This document shows, in pieces, positions 33,701-51,700 of a stretch of DNA of 64,000 nucleotides. Where the stretch lies: contig NC_003283.11 of the NCBI RefSeq assembly GCF_000002985.6, positions 5,084,001 to 5,148,000 of the forward strand, read 5' to 3'. Source of the stretch: Caenorhabditis elegans (taxonomy: Eukaryota > Nematoda > Chromadorea > Rhabditida > Rhabditidae). Position numbers and translations under genes: made by a program. The notes under the pieces were generated by a model. It was not told the DNA's origin, made no database searches, and saw only the letters and a program-made list of their open reading frames with translations. How positions within the stretch are numbered: position 1 is the first letter of the stretch; the number at the start of each line of letters is the position of its first letter.

Positions 33701-35156
33701 CTGCAGGGCAGCAACGGCCTGTATGTACACTATAATGATGATGTAGAGTTCCACGTGGCATGAGCAAATTGCAATAGATGCATATGGAAGTTTTATCGTC
33801 TGAAGCAGTTTTGTAGCTGCTGCTTGTTCCAGGCTCTTCAGGGCTCTTTTCAGAAGCTGAATAGTGATCGAGTGTCATTCGAAAAACTGCTTCCCGAAGA
33901 TCGTACACCAACATTTCCTGAAAACTTTGAGAGAAATTTTATGACTAACTAAAAGTTGGAAGGTGGAGCAGCGTCATTTTGCCGACTTGCCGGAAATTTC
34001 GATTTTCGGCAAAATGCCGATTTGCCGGAAATTTGGATTTTTTGGCAAAATGCCGATTTGCCGGAAATTTGGATTTTTTGGCAAAATGCCGTTTTGCCGA
34101 AAATTTCCTTTTCCGGCAACTTGTCGATTTGCCGGAAATTTTGATTTCCGCCAATTTGTCGATTTGCCGGAAATTTTGATTTCCGCCAATTTGTCAATGC
34201 CGGAAATTTTGATTTTCGGAAATTTGCCGATTTGGCGGAAAATTTGATTTTTGGCGAAATGCCGATTTGCCGGAAATTTTGATTTTCGGCAAAATACCAA
34301 TTTGCCGGAAATTTTGAATTCCTGCAGTTTGACGACTTGCCGGAAATTTTGATTTTCGGCAAAATGCCAGTTTGCCGGAAATTTCCTTACCCGCCAATTT
34401 GACGATTTGCCGGAGTTTTTATTTTTATTTTTCGGTTTTCCGGAAAATCAAAAAATCGAAATTTTTGGTTTTTAAAATTGGAAAAAGTCGGAATTCGACA
34501 TTTGCCAGTTTTCCGGGAAGCATTTTTGGCTGGAAATTCTAGAATTAGCTTGAAAATCGATAGTTTATCCGCGGGAAATGAAAGAAAATGTATCAGCTGA
34601 ATTTTAAATTTTTTTGGTAAAAATCCACATTTTCGCAGTAAAAAATTCGGTTTTCTAGCTTATTTTACTGAAAAAAACGGAAAAATCCACCGAAATTCGC
34701 TTTTCCTGGCTAAATTAACTTTTTTCAGCGGGATTTTCGAATTATTCGGTGAAAATTTGCATTTTCCAGGTCGAAAATCTGGGTTTCCAGCTATTTTCAG
34801 CCGAAAAACGAAATTTTTGTTGGAAAAATCAATTTTTTATCAATCAAATTCAATAAATTCGGCTTATTTTTTGTAATTTGGGGCGAAACTCCTTCCGAAC
34901 CTTGAGCTCATCATCACAGAAAGCCATTTTGACTTTTGCACACGAATTTCTCCAATGATTTGTTAGAGAAGACGATCGATTGAAAAGCGTATCACATAAT
35001 CCGCAGAGCCAATCACCTCCAGTGATCTGAAATTTATATTTATTTGGATTTAGAAGATTTTAAAATATTTACGAGATGTGTCTCCAAATGTCGCTGAAGT
35101 TTCGAAGCAAACGGAAATTCGAGAAGACATTGTGGACATCGGTGGTCCTTCGCCAT
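30787..35156 (-). CDS. C2H2-type zinc-finger protein
   Basis: The five exons are 35156-35073, 35026-34901, 33917-33426, 32290-31777 and 31175-30787, in frame for 534 residues. Zinc-finger pairs appear in order: CPQC...HLETH (residues 7-27), CGLC...HWRNSC, CIYC...HYSVH, CDLC...HWRHKC, CPKC...HTHAFH, CKLC...HLRSGC, and CRLC...HEQTVH split by the last intron (TGTA|GTGAGT). C2H2 fingers thus alternate with C2HC-like ones. An acidic DIDDDEE stretch lies after the fourth. DNA or RNA binding is inferred. The donor at 34900 (AAG|GTTCGG) is the weakest junction; it is supported by phase. The ATG is about 820 bases from that of sid-1 on the opposite strand. Confidence 0.82.
31195..31705. repeat. Minisatellite of CCGGCAAATCGGCAAATTG units (intron 4 of the zinc-finger gene)
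   Basis: About 14 imperfect units of roughly 34-36 bases alternate TTTCCGGCAAATCGGC with AATTGCCGGAATTCAAAA. Each unit is partly self-complementary. The overlapping frames on both strands (31222-31705) are translations of this repeat, not genes. Confidence 0.9.
32787..33005. repeat. GC-rich near-perfect inverted repeat, arms about 95 bases (zinc-finger gene intron 3)
   Basis: The left arm starts ATTACCGGTACAGAGAGTGT and contains GGGGCGCGCGGAAGAGACGA. The right arm holds the complement and ends ACACTCTCTGTACCGGTAAT. The loop is about 20 bases around 32890. It could fold into a long hairpin on transcription. Confidence 0.92.
33040..33420. repeat. Palindromic element, GTTGGGTCTCGTTAGG family (zinc-finger gene intron 3)
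   Basis: The inverted blocks are AACGTTGGGTCTCGTTAGGT on the left and ACCTAACGAGACCCAACGTT on the right, with GCGCTCC/GAGCGC ends. It abuts the donor of exon 3 at 33425, so the open frame beyond that donor (to 33318) is repeat. Confidence 0.85.
33975..34432. repeat. Minisatellite of TTGCCGATTTGCCGGAAATT units (zinc-finger gene intron 2)
   Basis: About 12 imperfect units of 36-39 bases, related to the arrays at 31195 and 41928. Several antisense and sense frames here encode only repeated GKSAFCRK or FRQIGIL peptides and are not genes. Confidence 0.9.
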
Positions 35157-35976
35157 ACTGAAAACTGGAATTTTTATTTATAAAAACCAAGAACGGAGTG
35201 AAAATGTTATTAAAAACGACCGATTTTTTACGGCCACTAGCAAAATTTCTAGGTCATGAGAGGGTCGAGAGACCCAGACATTTTGCAAATTTTGTGTTGG
35301 TAAATAGTTTAAACTAAACCCAGTGTTGAGAGGATAATACTGAACTCGTACTGTTTCACGGGGAAAACGTTTCAATTTTCAACATTTTGCGATAAAATAT
35401 CATGCAGGCATCCTCTATATATCTTTTAAAAAATTTTCAGCTTTTTTTCAGTATTAAATTCATAAAAAAAATCAGAAGAAAAACAGCTAAAAGCAGCATT
35501 TTATTCGAAAAAAGTAAATTCAAAAAATAAAAAATAAATGAAGTGTCGTAAGATTCAGTGCGCGTTGTGCATACACCGTCACGTCAAATTGCGGAAAAAA
35601 TAGATTTTTAAAAATATTTAAAAATATTTTTAAAAATCTTTTTTTTTTTAAATAAAACGTTTTAAAAAATTTTATCTAGAGAAAGCTTTACAATTTTTTA
35701 AATATAAAGAGAATTTTGATTCAAATTAGAACTTCTAGAGCCTAAATTTTATGCAAATTGTACAAATTCAATTGCTCAACAAATAATCAGTATTTTTCCC
35801 TTCATTTTCCATTTTATTTGTCCATTATTAAAACAATAACAAACGATGACTCATTGTTCTTTTTCACTATCAGTGGCTTCACCTGTCTTATCACTGCTTC
35901 TTGTATACTGAACGACGTTAAACACATCTCACTTTAACATTTAGAAATTAAAACTCCTCATTTTTCCAGGTTCACA
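35157..35976. promoter_or_regulatory. Divergent intergenic region between zinc-finger gene and sid-1
   Basis: 820 AT-rich bases separate the two start codons, so both promoters must lie here unless there are distal exons. An acceptor TTTTTCCAG ends at 35969, 7 bases before the sid-1 ATG, and fits SL1 trans-splicing. No clear TATA box is seen on the plus strand near it. Confidence 0.6.
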
Positions 35977-42601
<6,625 letters not shown>

Positions 42602-43244
42602 AGTAATTTTGTTTTCCCTATCCGGTTTTTCATATTTCAACTTTTTCTCCTGCCTTAATACGTAGCCCGATCTCTCATTTCTTCATGTTTTAAGAACTTT
42701 CTGAATCTATGTAATTAGTTGGTCTACTTTGAAACATTTTTACTGTATTCATCTCCACGGCTCCCTACCTCCCTGTGAATATAATTCCAAATTTAGCTCC
42801 TCTCTACGCAGTGATCTGGTGTTTATAACATGTTTATTTATTTTTCCCAACATTTCCCAATTTCAGGTGTTCACTTGTTTGTTTGCTCCCCCTCTATGCA
42901 TAAATTTTCAGCCACTAGACCATGACACCTTTCTGATTTCGCCTCCAACTAACATTTGTCCCGATCAAATAACTTGAGGACACAAAGGAAAACAATCACG
43001 GAAGAAGATGAAACTTGCTTTTTTGTTTCCGCCCCATCTTTTTCATCTTTCTTCACAATTGCTCGTTTGCCGTTCTCATCTCGAGACATGTGGTTGTTTC
43101 AAAGACTTTAGGACCACTTGTTCTCCATCCTCCAACCCAATCACCTTTTGTCCTGGTCCTTCATAGTGCTCGGACCTACCACCACTTGAACCTATAGGTC
43201 TTTCCATATTCGAACATTGTCATTTCCAAATTGGTTTTGGAGAA
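42602..43244. other. sid-1 3' region and upstream of the EEP gene
   Basis: 642 bases, pyrimidine-rich on the plus strand, without a recognisable repeat. It holds the sid-1 3' UTR and probably the promoter of the next gene. I see no convincing AATAAA directly after sid-1, so a variant signal is likely. Frames at 42729-42977 and 43015-43197 lack support. Confidence 0.5.
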
Positions 43245-46016
43245 ATGTTAATTCAGATTTTATTTCTGATAATTCTAACCCTAAATTGCTCATATTCAAC
43301 TTCATATTCAACTAGTAATGGAATTCGTCTAATGACATTCAACATTTGGAATTCTGGTGCAAACGTGGAAAATGGCCAACAAAAAATTGCCAAGCACATT
43401 TTGATGGTCAATCCTGATGTTGTGGCTCTACAGGTGATTGTTTTTAAGATTGCATATAGAGAATCGAAGAAAATCCATTAATTGTCATGTGGTGCCATAC
43501 TGTCCCATTACGACTTGATCTACAAAAAATGCGGGAATTTTCTGCGCAAAAAAATGTGACGTCATCACGTTCTTAACCATGCGAAATCAGTTGAGAACCG
43601 TAGATCAACGTAGATCAATCCAAAATGAGACACTCTGACACCACGTGTTTTGAAGATTTTTCAACTCTTGCTAAACTTCCCATTTTAAATTATTATAGAG
43701 TCGCATAAAAATGCGCCTTTTATAACCGAGTTGCAAGCGCGCTCCACGGCCAAATTAAAACGGCCCGCCCCTGAACGTTGGGTCTCGTTAGGGATTTGGC
43801 GGTAAAGCAATAAATTCAAAATTTTTTAGTTCGTTGGTGTCAGAGTATCTTATTTCGGCTTGATTTGCGTAGTTCTACAAAAAATGCGGGAGAAGAGACG
43901 CCGAGTTCTCAACTGATTTTGTATGGTTAAGAACGTGCTGACGTCATATTTTTTGGACAAAAAAATCCCTCATTCTTTATAGATCAAACCGTATTGGGAT
44001 AGCCTGGCACCACGTGTTTCGACATAAAAATCATGAAAAGCAACGAAAATAATTAATACATAGGAAAATGGTCTTGAATTTACGAATACCTATCGAGACC
44101 CAACTTTAGTGGGCGGAGCGTTTTTATTCGGCCGTGGAGCGCGATTGCTTCAAAGTTGCAAAAAGGGAATTTTACTGCTCCATAATAAGTCAAATCAGAA
44201 GATTAGCAAACGTAGAAAATTCGCCAAAATCAGATGCCCGGACATGAACACTGCTCTCTTATCAAACTCCGTAGTACTCCCCAAAATGCATGTATAAAGT
44301 AGGCGGTAGGTAGGCACGTAGTCGTGAAAACATGAGACTCACAAATTTGAAATTTCCAATTTTCCCACCTTTCCATATTTTCAGGAAGTCTATGCAAATG
44401 TGACACGAAACTTGACCCTTATGCTAGGTCATCCATGGGTTGCAGTTGAACGAAATCACGAATATCCAGACACTGCGATTCTCACTCGCCACGTCTTAAT
44501 TCCGAATACAAATTTGTCAACGTCTGGAGCAGTCGGAGTGAAGATCATGCTCAGAACTGGGTTTATGATTCATTTTTGGTCACTCCATCTTGACTATACA
44601 TCCTATGGGCCTTACGCAGCAAATAACAAATTGGTGGACAAACTCGATCAGATTATGGCTGGAGAAAATGTTGGTATGTACATAAATCTGGATTTTACAA
44701 TTCAAGGAACTTTGAGCTCTATTTCAGGACGTGGTCCTCAAATCTACGAGATTCTTAATCTTCCAATGATGAAAAAGTGGATGGAAAAGGTGGAAGATGT
44801 TCCGATTTTCATAGCCGGCGACTTTAACGGACCCTCACATCTCGATTGGACAGAACAGACAAAAAAGATTCATGGGGATTGGGTGATACGGTGGCCTGCA
44901 ACCAAGGAGCTAGAAGAACGAGAATTCAGTGATACATTCAGGGAAATATACCCAAACGTTGTTTCAGATCCAGGTAGGAACTAGATATTGAAAATATTTT
45001 GGAAAATGTTGAGAGAAAAATCGCAATTCAGGAATCACGTGGTCAACAGTAAACAAGTTCAATCCAGAATGGAATTATACGATTCCAGAGCCACAGGATC
45101 GGATAGATTTCTTGTTTTATAAAGGTAGGGATGTTATGAGGGCCGCCATAACCAGCAACTTGCCGATTTGCCGAAAATGTTCGGCAAAAAAATTCTGCCA
45201 ATTTTTGGAAAACTAAAAACTTCAACATACGCACCAGGGCTGTGCGGTAACTAAGATTTTCGTCAACCGACAGTTGTCGAAGTTTCCGATCCCTAAAAAT
45301 TTCGGCAATAGGCAACTTTTGGTTGCCAAAACATCGGCAACTTTTCGGCAACCGGCAACTTGGTCGGCAACCGGCAACTTGGCAGCCCTGACGTGCGGTA
45401 AATTTAAAAATTTGCCGAGCCACGCAAATTCGGCAGGTCCACATTTTTGAAAAATGCCGAGCTCGGCAAGTTCGGCAAATTTGGTAAATTTGCCGCACAC
45501 CCACCAGCTGGTAGGGATGTTATGAAAACCGTCATAATTTTATGGTTTATAATTTTAAAGCGATATTACCAGCAATTTGCCAATTTACCGAATTGTAAAA
45601 AAACGGCGATTGCCAAAAATTTTCCGCAAATTGTGATTTTGCCAATTTTTCTGGAAAACTGAAATCCTTAATTTTTAACATACGAATCCTATAAGTTCAC
45701 CTACAACTAGCATGAAAAGCAAGAAATTTCCATTTAAATATCTAAAGAAAACGGAAAAAAAACCAATTAAAAATTTCCGGCAAATTGGCAAGTTACCAAA
45801 AATTAAAATTTCCGGCAATTACCGCCCACCTAATATGAACTATTAGTTTCGAAACTTGTTCTCTTTTTCCTAAAATTTTCACTTTCAGGACCAGTTGTTC
45901 CGTATCAAATATTGACATACAGTGGATGCGAGAAACCGCAACGAATTCCGTTTCACTCGAAAAATGACTACCCATCCGATCATTTTGCCGTTTTTGCCGA
46001 CTATACTTTCATATGA
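43245..46016 (+). CDS. Secreted endonuclease/exonuclease/phosphatase (EEP) family hydrolase
   Basis: The five exons are 43245-43433, 44385-44673, 44728-44973, 45032-45124 and 45889-46016, giving 314 residues. A signal peptide (MLIQILFLIILTLNCSYS) leads into an EEP domain with the expected catalytic motifs: MTFNIW (metal-site Asn), ALQEV (Glu, made across intron 1), SLHLDY, AGDFNGPSH, QDRIDFLFY and the terminal SDHFAVFADY. The set of Asn, Glu, His, Asp and Asn residues is complete, so the protein should be an active metal-dependent phosphodiesterase or phosphatase. The substrate (nucleic acid, inositol phosphate or sphingolipid) cannot be read from sequence. Introns 1 and 4 are long and repeat-filled. 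Confidence 0.88.
43485..43648. repeat. Palindromic element, GATCTACAAAAAATGCGGGA family (EEP intron 1)
   Basis: Ends CATGTGGTGCCATACTGTCC and GAGACACTCTGACACCACGTG are inverted. The inner block GATCTACAAAAAATGCGGGA is present on the left arm; the right arm is shortened. Confidence 0.8.
43698..44165. repeat. GTTGGGTCTCGTTAGG element with a nested GATCTACAAAAAATGCGGGA element (EEP intron 1)
   Basis: The outer arms carry GCGCGCTCCACGGCC and GGCCGTGGAGCGCGATTGC with AACGTTGGGTCTCGTTAGGG. At 43834-44020 a palindrome with ends TTGGTGTCAGAGTATC and GATAGCCTGGCACCACGTG interrupts the centre. Confidence 0.82.
45145..45830. repeat. CCGGCAACTTG/TTGCCGATTTGCC-type degenerate repeats (EEP intron 4)
   Basis: Two stretches (45150-45500 and 45560-45830) of degenerate TTGCCG/CGGCAA units fill intron 4. 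Frames on the minus strand at 45043-45504 come from these units. Confidence 0.75.
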
Positions 46017-46288
46017 TTCAACATCGTCTTTCAAACAATCTTTACTTGTACACAAAAACATAAATTTCTCTCTCTCTCTCAATTTTACTTCTTTACCCCG
46101 TCACCCATAATTTAGAGCTTAATGCCCTTGTTGGTCGAATCGCGCGATTTTGTTTGCATTTCTCGCTGAATTTCGCTGAATTTCGCTGAATTCATTCTCG
46201 ATCCTCAACGCAAAGGTCACCCTTGTTGATGCCATGGTCACCAAAGCATGACCTGCCGTCGGGGGGCCTGGGGGTAATCACGGGGACG

Positions 46289-46295
46289 TATAAAA
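46289..46295 (+). promoter_or_regulatory. TATA box of the small peptide gene
   Basis: TATAAAA lies 82 bases before the ATG at 46377, in a locally GC-richer stretch. The region 46017-46376 otherwise holds the EEP 3' UTR with a CT run (46062-46080) and three TTTCGCTGAA units (46157-46191). Confidence 0.6.
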
Positions 46296-46376
46296 ACCGG
46301 AGGATTGGCAGAACAAGGCCATCTTTTTTCACGCGCGCAAAGTTTACAAGTTGAAAGAAAAAAAAAACAACAAGAA

Positions 46377-47452
46377 ATGTCGAGAATCTCAATTTTTGGT
46401 CTTCTTCTGGTTCTGTTGTTGGTATTCAATTTGGCTCTTGGAGCTGGGGAAAGCAGATATAAAGGATCACAGATGTAAGTATTAATTACTTGAATAAATT
46501 TTTTAATACGTTCTAAAATTTCAACAAATAATTCATTTTTGGGTTTAACAGATTCTAGAAAGGATGAGTGAACCTAAATTAATATCAATTAAACGTGTTA
46601 ATTTTGTTTTTTAGAGAGATACGACAAAACACCAGATATAAACTAAGCTCAAATATAAATTTAGATACTTAATTTGACTTCAACTTCCAGAAAACTTATT
46701 GAACAAATTTTTACAGTAGGAGTAACCGATCAAGACAGTTTTCGCTTTATTAGACTCAACATTATTCAAAAAAAAGGTCCAATTGTAAATAATTTTATCT
46801 ACCATCTCATGTAGGTACATTTAAGGCAATAGGTTATCAGTAGGTAACAAAACAAATAACAAATTTCAGCTTTCGAATCTTTAAACGACGATAAAAACGT
46901 TTTGGGAAAACAATTTTGAAGCCTCGTTACGAAGCCTGTCTTTTTGGGCATTTTTAGTTGAATCAATAAATAAAAATCGATCGGTTTAATTTTAAAAAAA
47001 GTTGTCAGATTGTTTTGCTACCGAACGCCGATCAAAGGTTGAAAAGTAAAACTAGATTAAAGTTAAATTTCTGATTGTTTGATTTTTTTTATTGGCAAAG
47101 CATTTTAGCAAACAATTATTTCCCATTTTTTTCAAAATTTTCTTATTTACTGAATTTACCGGAGTAGCTCCTAGAAGTGTTTAGTAATGGTTTACATTGG
47201 GGATTTGTTTTTTTTGCTCATAAACTATCTCTAAGATACTATTGCTCAATAACAATATAATTAGGGTAAATTGTAAATGTACAAACTTCCAGAATCCGCC
47301 AAAAGCGTCAATACCTTGGTTATCCATACGGAATGGGCATGGGAATGCCCTATAGCTATGGATATGGATACAATCCATATATGATGTACCGCCCGCATCC
47401 AATGTATGGAGGAATGCCCTACTATCGGCCATATGGTTTCTGGGGAAAATGA
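46377..47452 (+). CDS. Small secreted Tyr/Gly/Met-rich peptide precursor
   Basis: Two exons, 46377-46474 and 47293-47452, encode 84 residues. A signal peptide (MSRISIFGLLLVLLLVFNLA) is followed by a short spacer and a furin-like RQKR site at 34-37. After it come 47 residues very rich in Tyr, Gly, Met and Pro, with GYPYGMGMG and YGYGYNPYMM, ending FWGK. This layout recalls the YGG/GYG-type neuropeptide-like and caenacin peptides of nematode epidermis, some of which are antimicrobial; Met enrichment is unusual for them. AATAAA follows at about 47524. Function is inferred from composition only. Confidence 0.82.
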
Positions 47453-48760
47453 AGAAAATCAATGAATAACTGTTTCAAATGAATAATTCATTTTTTGGTT
47501 CAATTTTATCGGAAATCTTAAAGAATAAACTACGTTTTTTTTACATACGTTGTGGTTTGTAAGCATTGTGTGTCAGCAAATTGCGAAATCTTTTTTCCTC
47601 ACAGGATTGAAGTGGAAAGAGACGCAGGAGGCATAACAGAGTGTTGTGCAATACTACACAACGAAAAGGACATGTTATGGAAGGAGTATTTAAGCATTGA
47701 GAGAATTAGACCAGGAATCATGTTTTTGTGAATTAAGACCTTCAATTCGTTTTAATTTAAATAATTTTCGAGCTTCAAGTTTTAGAAACATTTAATATAG
47801 TTTTTAAAAATAATTTTGTTTAAAGAAGATGTTTGTATAGTGCTGAAATGCCCAAATGCCATATAATTTTTTTTTGTTTTTTTTTAATTCTCAATCAAAA
47901 ATTAGTGAAAACTCAGTTTTCACCTACATATCATATTTTTGGAATTTGACAAACATTTTTGAAAATTGTATAGTTTAATTCTGTTTAATTTTTATAGATG
48001 TTCGAATCTGCTGAAATTTTCTAAATTACTCAAAATCAGGGCAATACATAACTACCCAAAAAATGCAGATGTTTGGAAAATTGGCAATTTACCAAAACTT
48101 TTTCCGGAAATTCAAAATCCTTTGAACTATGAAGTATACAAATAACTATGTATTAATATAAATTGAACAGACATAAAGTAAGTAGACATGTATACAACAA
48201 TAAAAATAGTCCAACAAGAGCAAATATCTCTTGAATTTTTATAATTTTCAGTCAAAGTTTTGGTAAAGTGCCAAATTTTTCAAAAATTTTAAATTTTGAG
48301 TAAATGTAAAATTTTTGTGAAAAATTTTTCTCACTACTAAAATTTGTAAATTTTGGCGCTATAAGAACGGCTTTTGAGAATTTCTGCCAAGACGTTACCA
48401 TGGTACCACACACTTTTTCCGCATTCAGAAAACCCTTTTTTTCATAGTTTTGTAAAAGTTTTTGTTTGGAATTTAATATAGACATACATGGAAATGTTTG
48501 TTCTTTTTGAAAATTGTTCTACTTTTAATTGAAAGTTGCAACATTGTTTTTAAGTTTAAAAAAACTGTTTTTTAACTTTCCAAACTTTCCAATTGAAACC
48601 AGTGTTATTTTTAGGAGTTTAAAATATTTTTCTATATTTCTGGAAAAGTTTCCAAAAAATTATTCACAAAGATCTCTGCAATGAACCTTAAACCCTAAAA
48701 AAAACCTTGATTATAGTTTCCAAAATTTGCGGTTTTTCAGTTTTCGTTCAATCTTCAAAG
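47453..48760. other. Intergenic with the RBR-like gene 3 promoter
   Basis: It contains the 3' end of the peptide gene, the promoter module at 47642-47693, and about 1 kb of AT-rich sequence. An acceptor TTTTTCAG ends at 48740, 20 bases before the ATG. This suggests a 5' UTR intron of about 1 kb or a trans-splice site. Confidence 0.6.
47642..47693 (+). promoter_or_regulatory. Promoter of RBR-like gene 3: C/EBP-like palindrome plus TATA-like box
   Basis: TGTTGTGCAATACTACACAA (47642-47661) is followed after exactly 25 bases by TATTTAA (47687-47693), the same module as in front of the left-edge copies. ATTGCGAAAT upstream (about 47580) is also shared. Confidence 0.65.
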
Positions 48761-51700
48761 ATGTCGTCTTCTTTGGAACCATCTTCATCTACTCGTATCG
48801 AGGAAGAAACTAGTTCAGTTTGGAGTTATACAGATTCGATGTTAGACGTCTATGACGTCCATGATCCCGAAGAAGTAAATACTCAAGAATTGTTCGATAA
48901 GCCACGTGGTCAGAAACGATGGATCGGAAAAGAACATCATCGAGGAAAGGAACGCCTTCATAATAATGTGAAGGATAGGACCTTCATCGAGAAAACTATT
49001 AAGGCTACAGAGCCTTTGAGCAAGGTAAGTGTGTTTTAAGATGAAACAACGGTAGTCTGGGAATAGTTAAAAACCTTCTAAGGTGTTGAAATGCCCAAAA
49101 TTCATGTTAAAACTTTAAAATAATTTTTTAAATTTTTTAAAAATTTACCGTCAAAAAGTTGTGAAAACTCAGTTTTCAACTGTCATAATTTTGGAAGTCG
49201 ATCAAAAAATGTTTTTTTTTTCTACGAGTTTTATGATTTAATCTAGTTCCAACTTTTCCTATTTAAAACATTTTAAAGGCTCTTTGGAAAGCCTGGCAAC
49301 TTACCTATACGTTTTGAAAAATCTGAAAATTTCTGAAAATTTTATTATGCTCAGGGAGTTTAGACCAATTTCCCACTGCTTTAACTCTATGGTGAGCGCC
49401 ATTTAAAATTTTTTGACAATTTTCAAACCAATTTTTATTTTGTAGTTAATCACTATTTGGAAAAGTTGACAAGTTACCAAAACTTCTACTGAAAATTTTG
49501 AAAAACATTCTCAAAAAAATTGAAGTTTTTTTGTTTAACTGAATTTGTGAAGTTTTACCAAAATATTTCAAAATTTTCAGAATGCTACAAAGAAAATTGA
49601 AGCATCTACCAGAGATGGACTGGATTTCAATATCGTCTACTCTCTCGACAAGAAGAATCGGTGGCAAACAGCGGACACCATAACGCTACTAGGAGCTACT
49701 CCAGAAAACTTGAAAGCAGAAGTTGTCGAAAGAAATGGCCTCGAGCAATGCGGATTACAGCATCCGAATAAATCAACATTTGCAGTTCATTCGAAACAAG
49801 TCAATTTAGATAAAGAACCCGGAGATTTTGATATCAGAAGTGCGACTTCATCGGGAAAAGGCCAACATTATTCAAATTTCCTTCCGGAAACAAGAGAATT
49901 CAGTAAGAAGGCAAATGCAAAAATGATGACGATTAGGGGACAAGATCAGGAGGATTTGAAAACTCGAGAAGTGGAACAGCCCACAATATCCTATAATCTT
50001 TATAAAACCCACCCAAACCGAGAGGTTGGTGGAGGACAGTTATTCAAGCCAAAAGTTGCCTTCAAATCCGGACGCCACCGAGCTAACAATAAGATTGACC
50101 TGGAAAATTATGATTCTTATGAAGAAGATTTTGATGAAGAATATGAGCAATCTAATGAACTAGTGCCCCAACGTCCATCTGAAAATTCTGTGGATTTATC
50201 CACATTCGTTGTGGAAAATCGGGAGAAGCAGTCTAGAAAATCTAAAAGAAATGACAATGAAATGTCCTATGAAATAGTTGAATCACTGAAGCCTGAAACT
50301 GAATACTGTAACTTATTTAATATTCAAGACTATCTTCGTAATGAGGGATACACTTTCGAAAGTGCTGAAATCACTTTTCACAATCAGAAACAAAACATGG
50401 AGCATCAAATGGAACAGCTCCGAGAGGAGGATAACAATTTGGTTATTAAAACAATTCAACCTGGACAATATTTGATTGATGCATCCGAGTGGTGCCAGTT
50501 GGATGGTGGAATTAAAGATGGAGAACCTACGACAATCATTGTTATTAGCCATGTTAAGAGGAATCAGTACAAGTGAGTTTTTTTGGAAATCGAAAAATCT
50601 TGTAAAAAAATCCCAATTTCTAAAAAAATTCCAGTGATTTCTCTGTTTTGAAAAAAAAAAGATTTTCAAATAACAAACAACATTTTTTTGATAAAATTGT
50701 AGAATCCTCGTCTTTTCCATACATTTTCCTATAATTTTTTTCCAGTTTTTCCATTTTTCGATTTGTCAAAAATTTTGGCCATACCCTTGACAAGTGAAAA
50801 TTTGTTTTAAAATCACTCATTTGGTGTGAAAATATTATAGTATGGAAGCCGACCTAAAAAAAATTGTTCTGACAATTATTTTGGGTTGCTTTTTTTTTAA
50901 ATTTTACACATCTCTTTGTATTAAAACATTATAGGATGTTGAACCTGCAGTCCATGGAATTACAAAAAAAAACTATATTTTTGGCAAATTTGGCGATTTA
51001 CCAAATCTTAGACTAAAAATTCTGAAAGTTCTAATTGTAAGCATGTTGGAGTGTTTTGTTTCGGTCATTGTGGACTTTTATATGACAATTTCCTTAAGTT
51101 AATGTTTTCAGGGTTCTCGTCAATTCAACTATTGCCGTACATCCTTCAAAAAAAGGTTCACAACATTTGAAGCAATTGATATCGAGTGCAATGACTTTCC
51201 GAGAGGCTGTTTCTAGAATCACTACCGAAATTTTGACGAACCGAAAAATAATTGAGTAAGTTCAGATTTTTGAAATTCTCAATATCAGACTCTTTTCAGA
51301 ACAATGAAAATGTCAACTTTGCTATATGGAAGGAAAACAGTTCCCGAGCTTCTTCATGACAGCTATGAATGGGAGAATCAGCTTGTGAATATGAATTGGC
51401 CTAATCAGTACTATCACTGCACATGGGCAAACTCCGAAGAGTTGAGCACAGTTGGTGGAAAGTTGGAATGGAAGGACTTATGCGATATGGTTAGAAGAGA
51501 GAATAATGGGACTTTTGATAATGGCAAACCTGACGAAAAATGTGGTGTTTGCAATCAGAAAACAGAAGCAAAGGAAATATTCTTGGTCGAAAGTGAACTC
51601 ACAACCAAATGCACAGACTGCCTCAAAGACGAATTCTACAGAGAGTTCAGAGCAAGACGTCTTCCAATCGATCTTCAAATCAAAGCTGTTGATGAACTAG

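Noticed and set aside
42729-43197. Two plus-strand frames between sid-1 and the EEP gene
   Set aside because: No family match and no splice support; likely UTR and promoter sequence.
45043-45504. 153-codon minus-strand frame
   Set aside because: Composed of TTGCCG repeat units in EEP intron 4 and antisense to exon 4.
43245-47452. Operon of sid-1, EEP and peptide genes
   Set aside because: Gaps of 640 and 360 bases with a TATA box before the peptide gene are unlike the roughly 100-base spacing of nematode operons.
50313-50720. 135-codon minus-strand frame
   Set aside because: Antisense to RBR-like gene 3 exon 2 and its intron.
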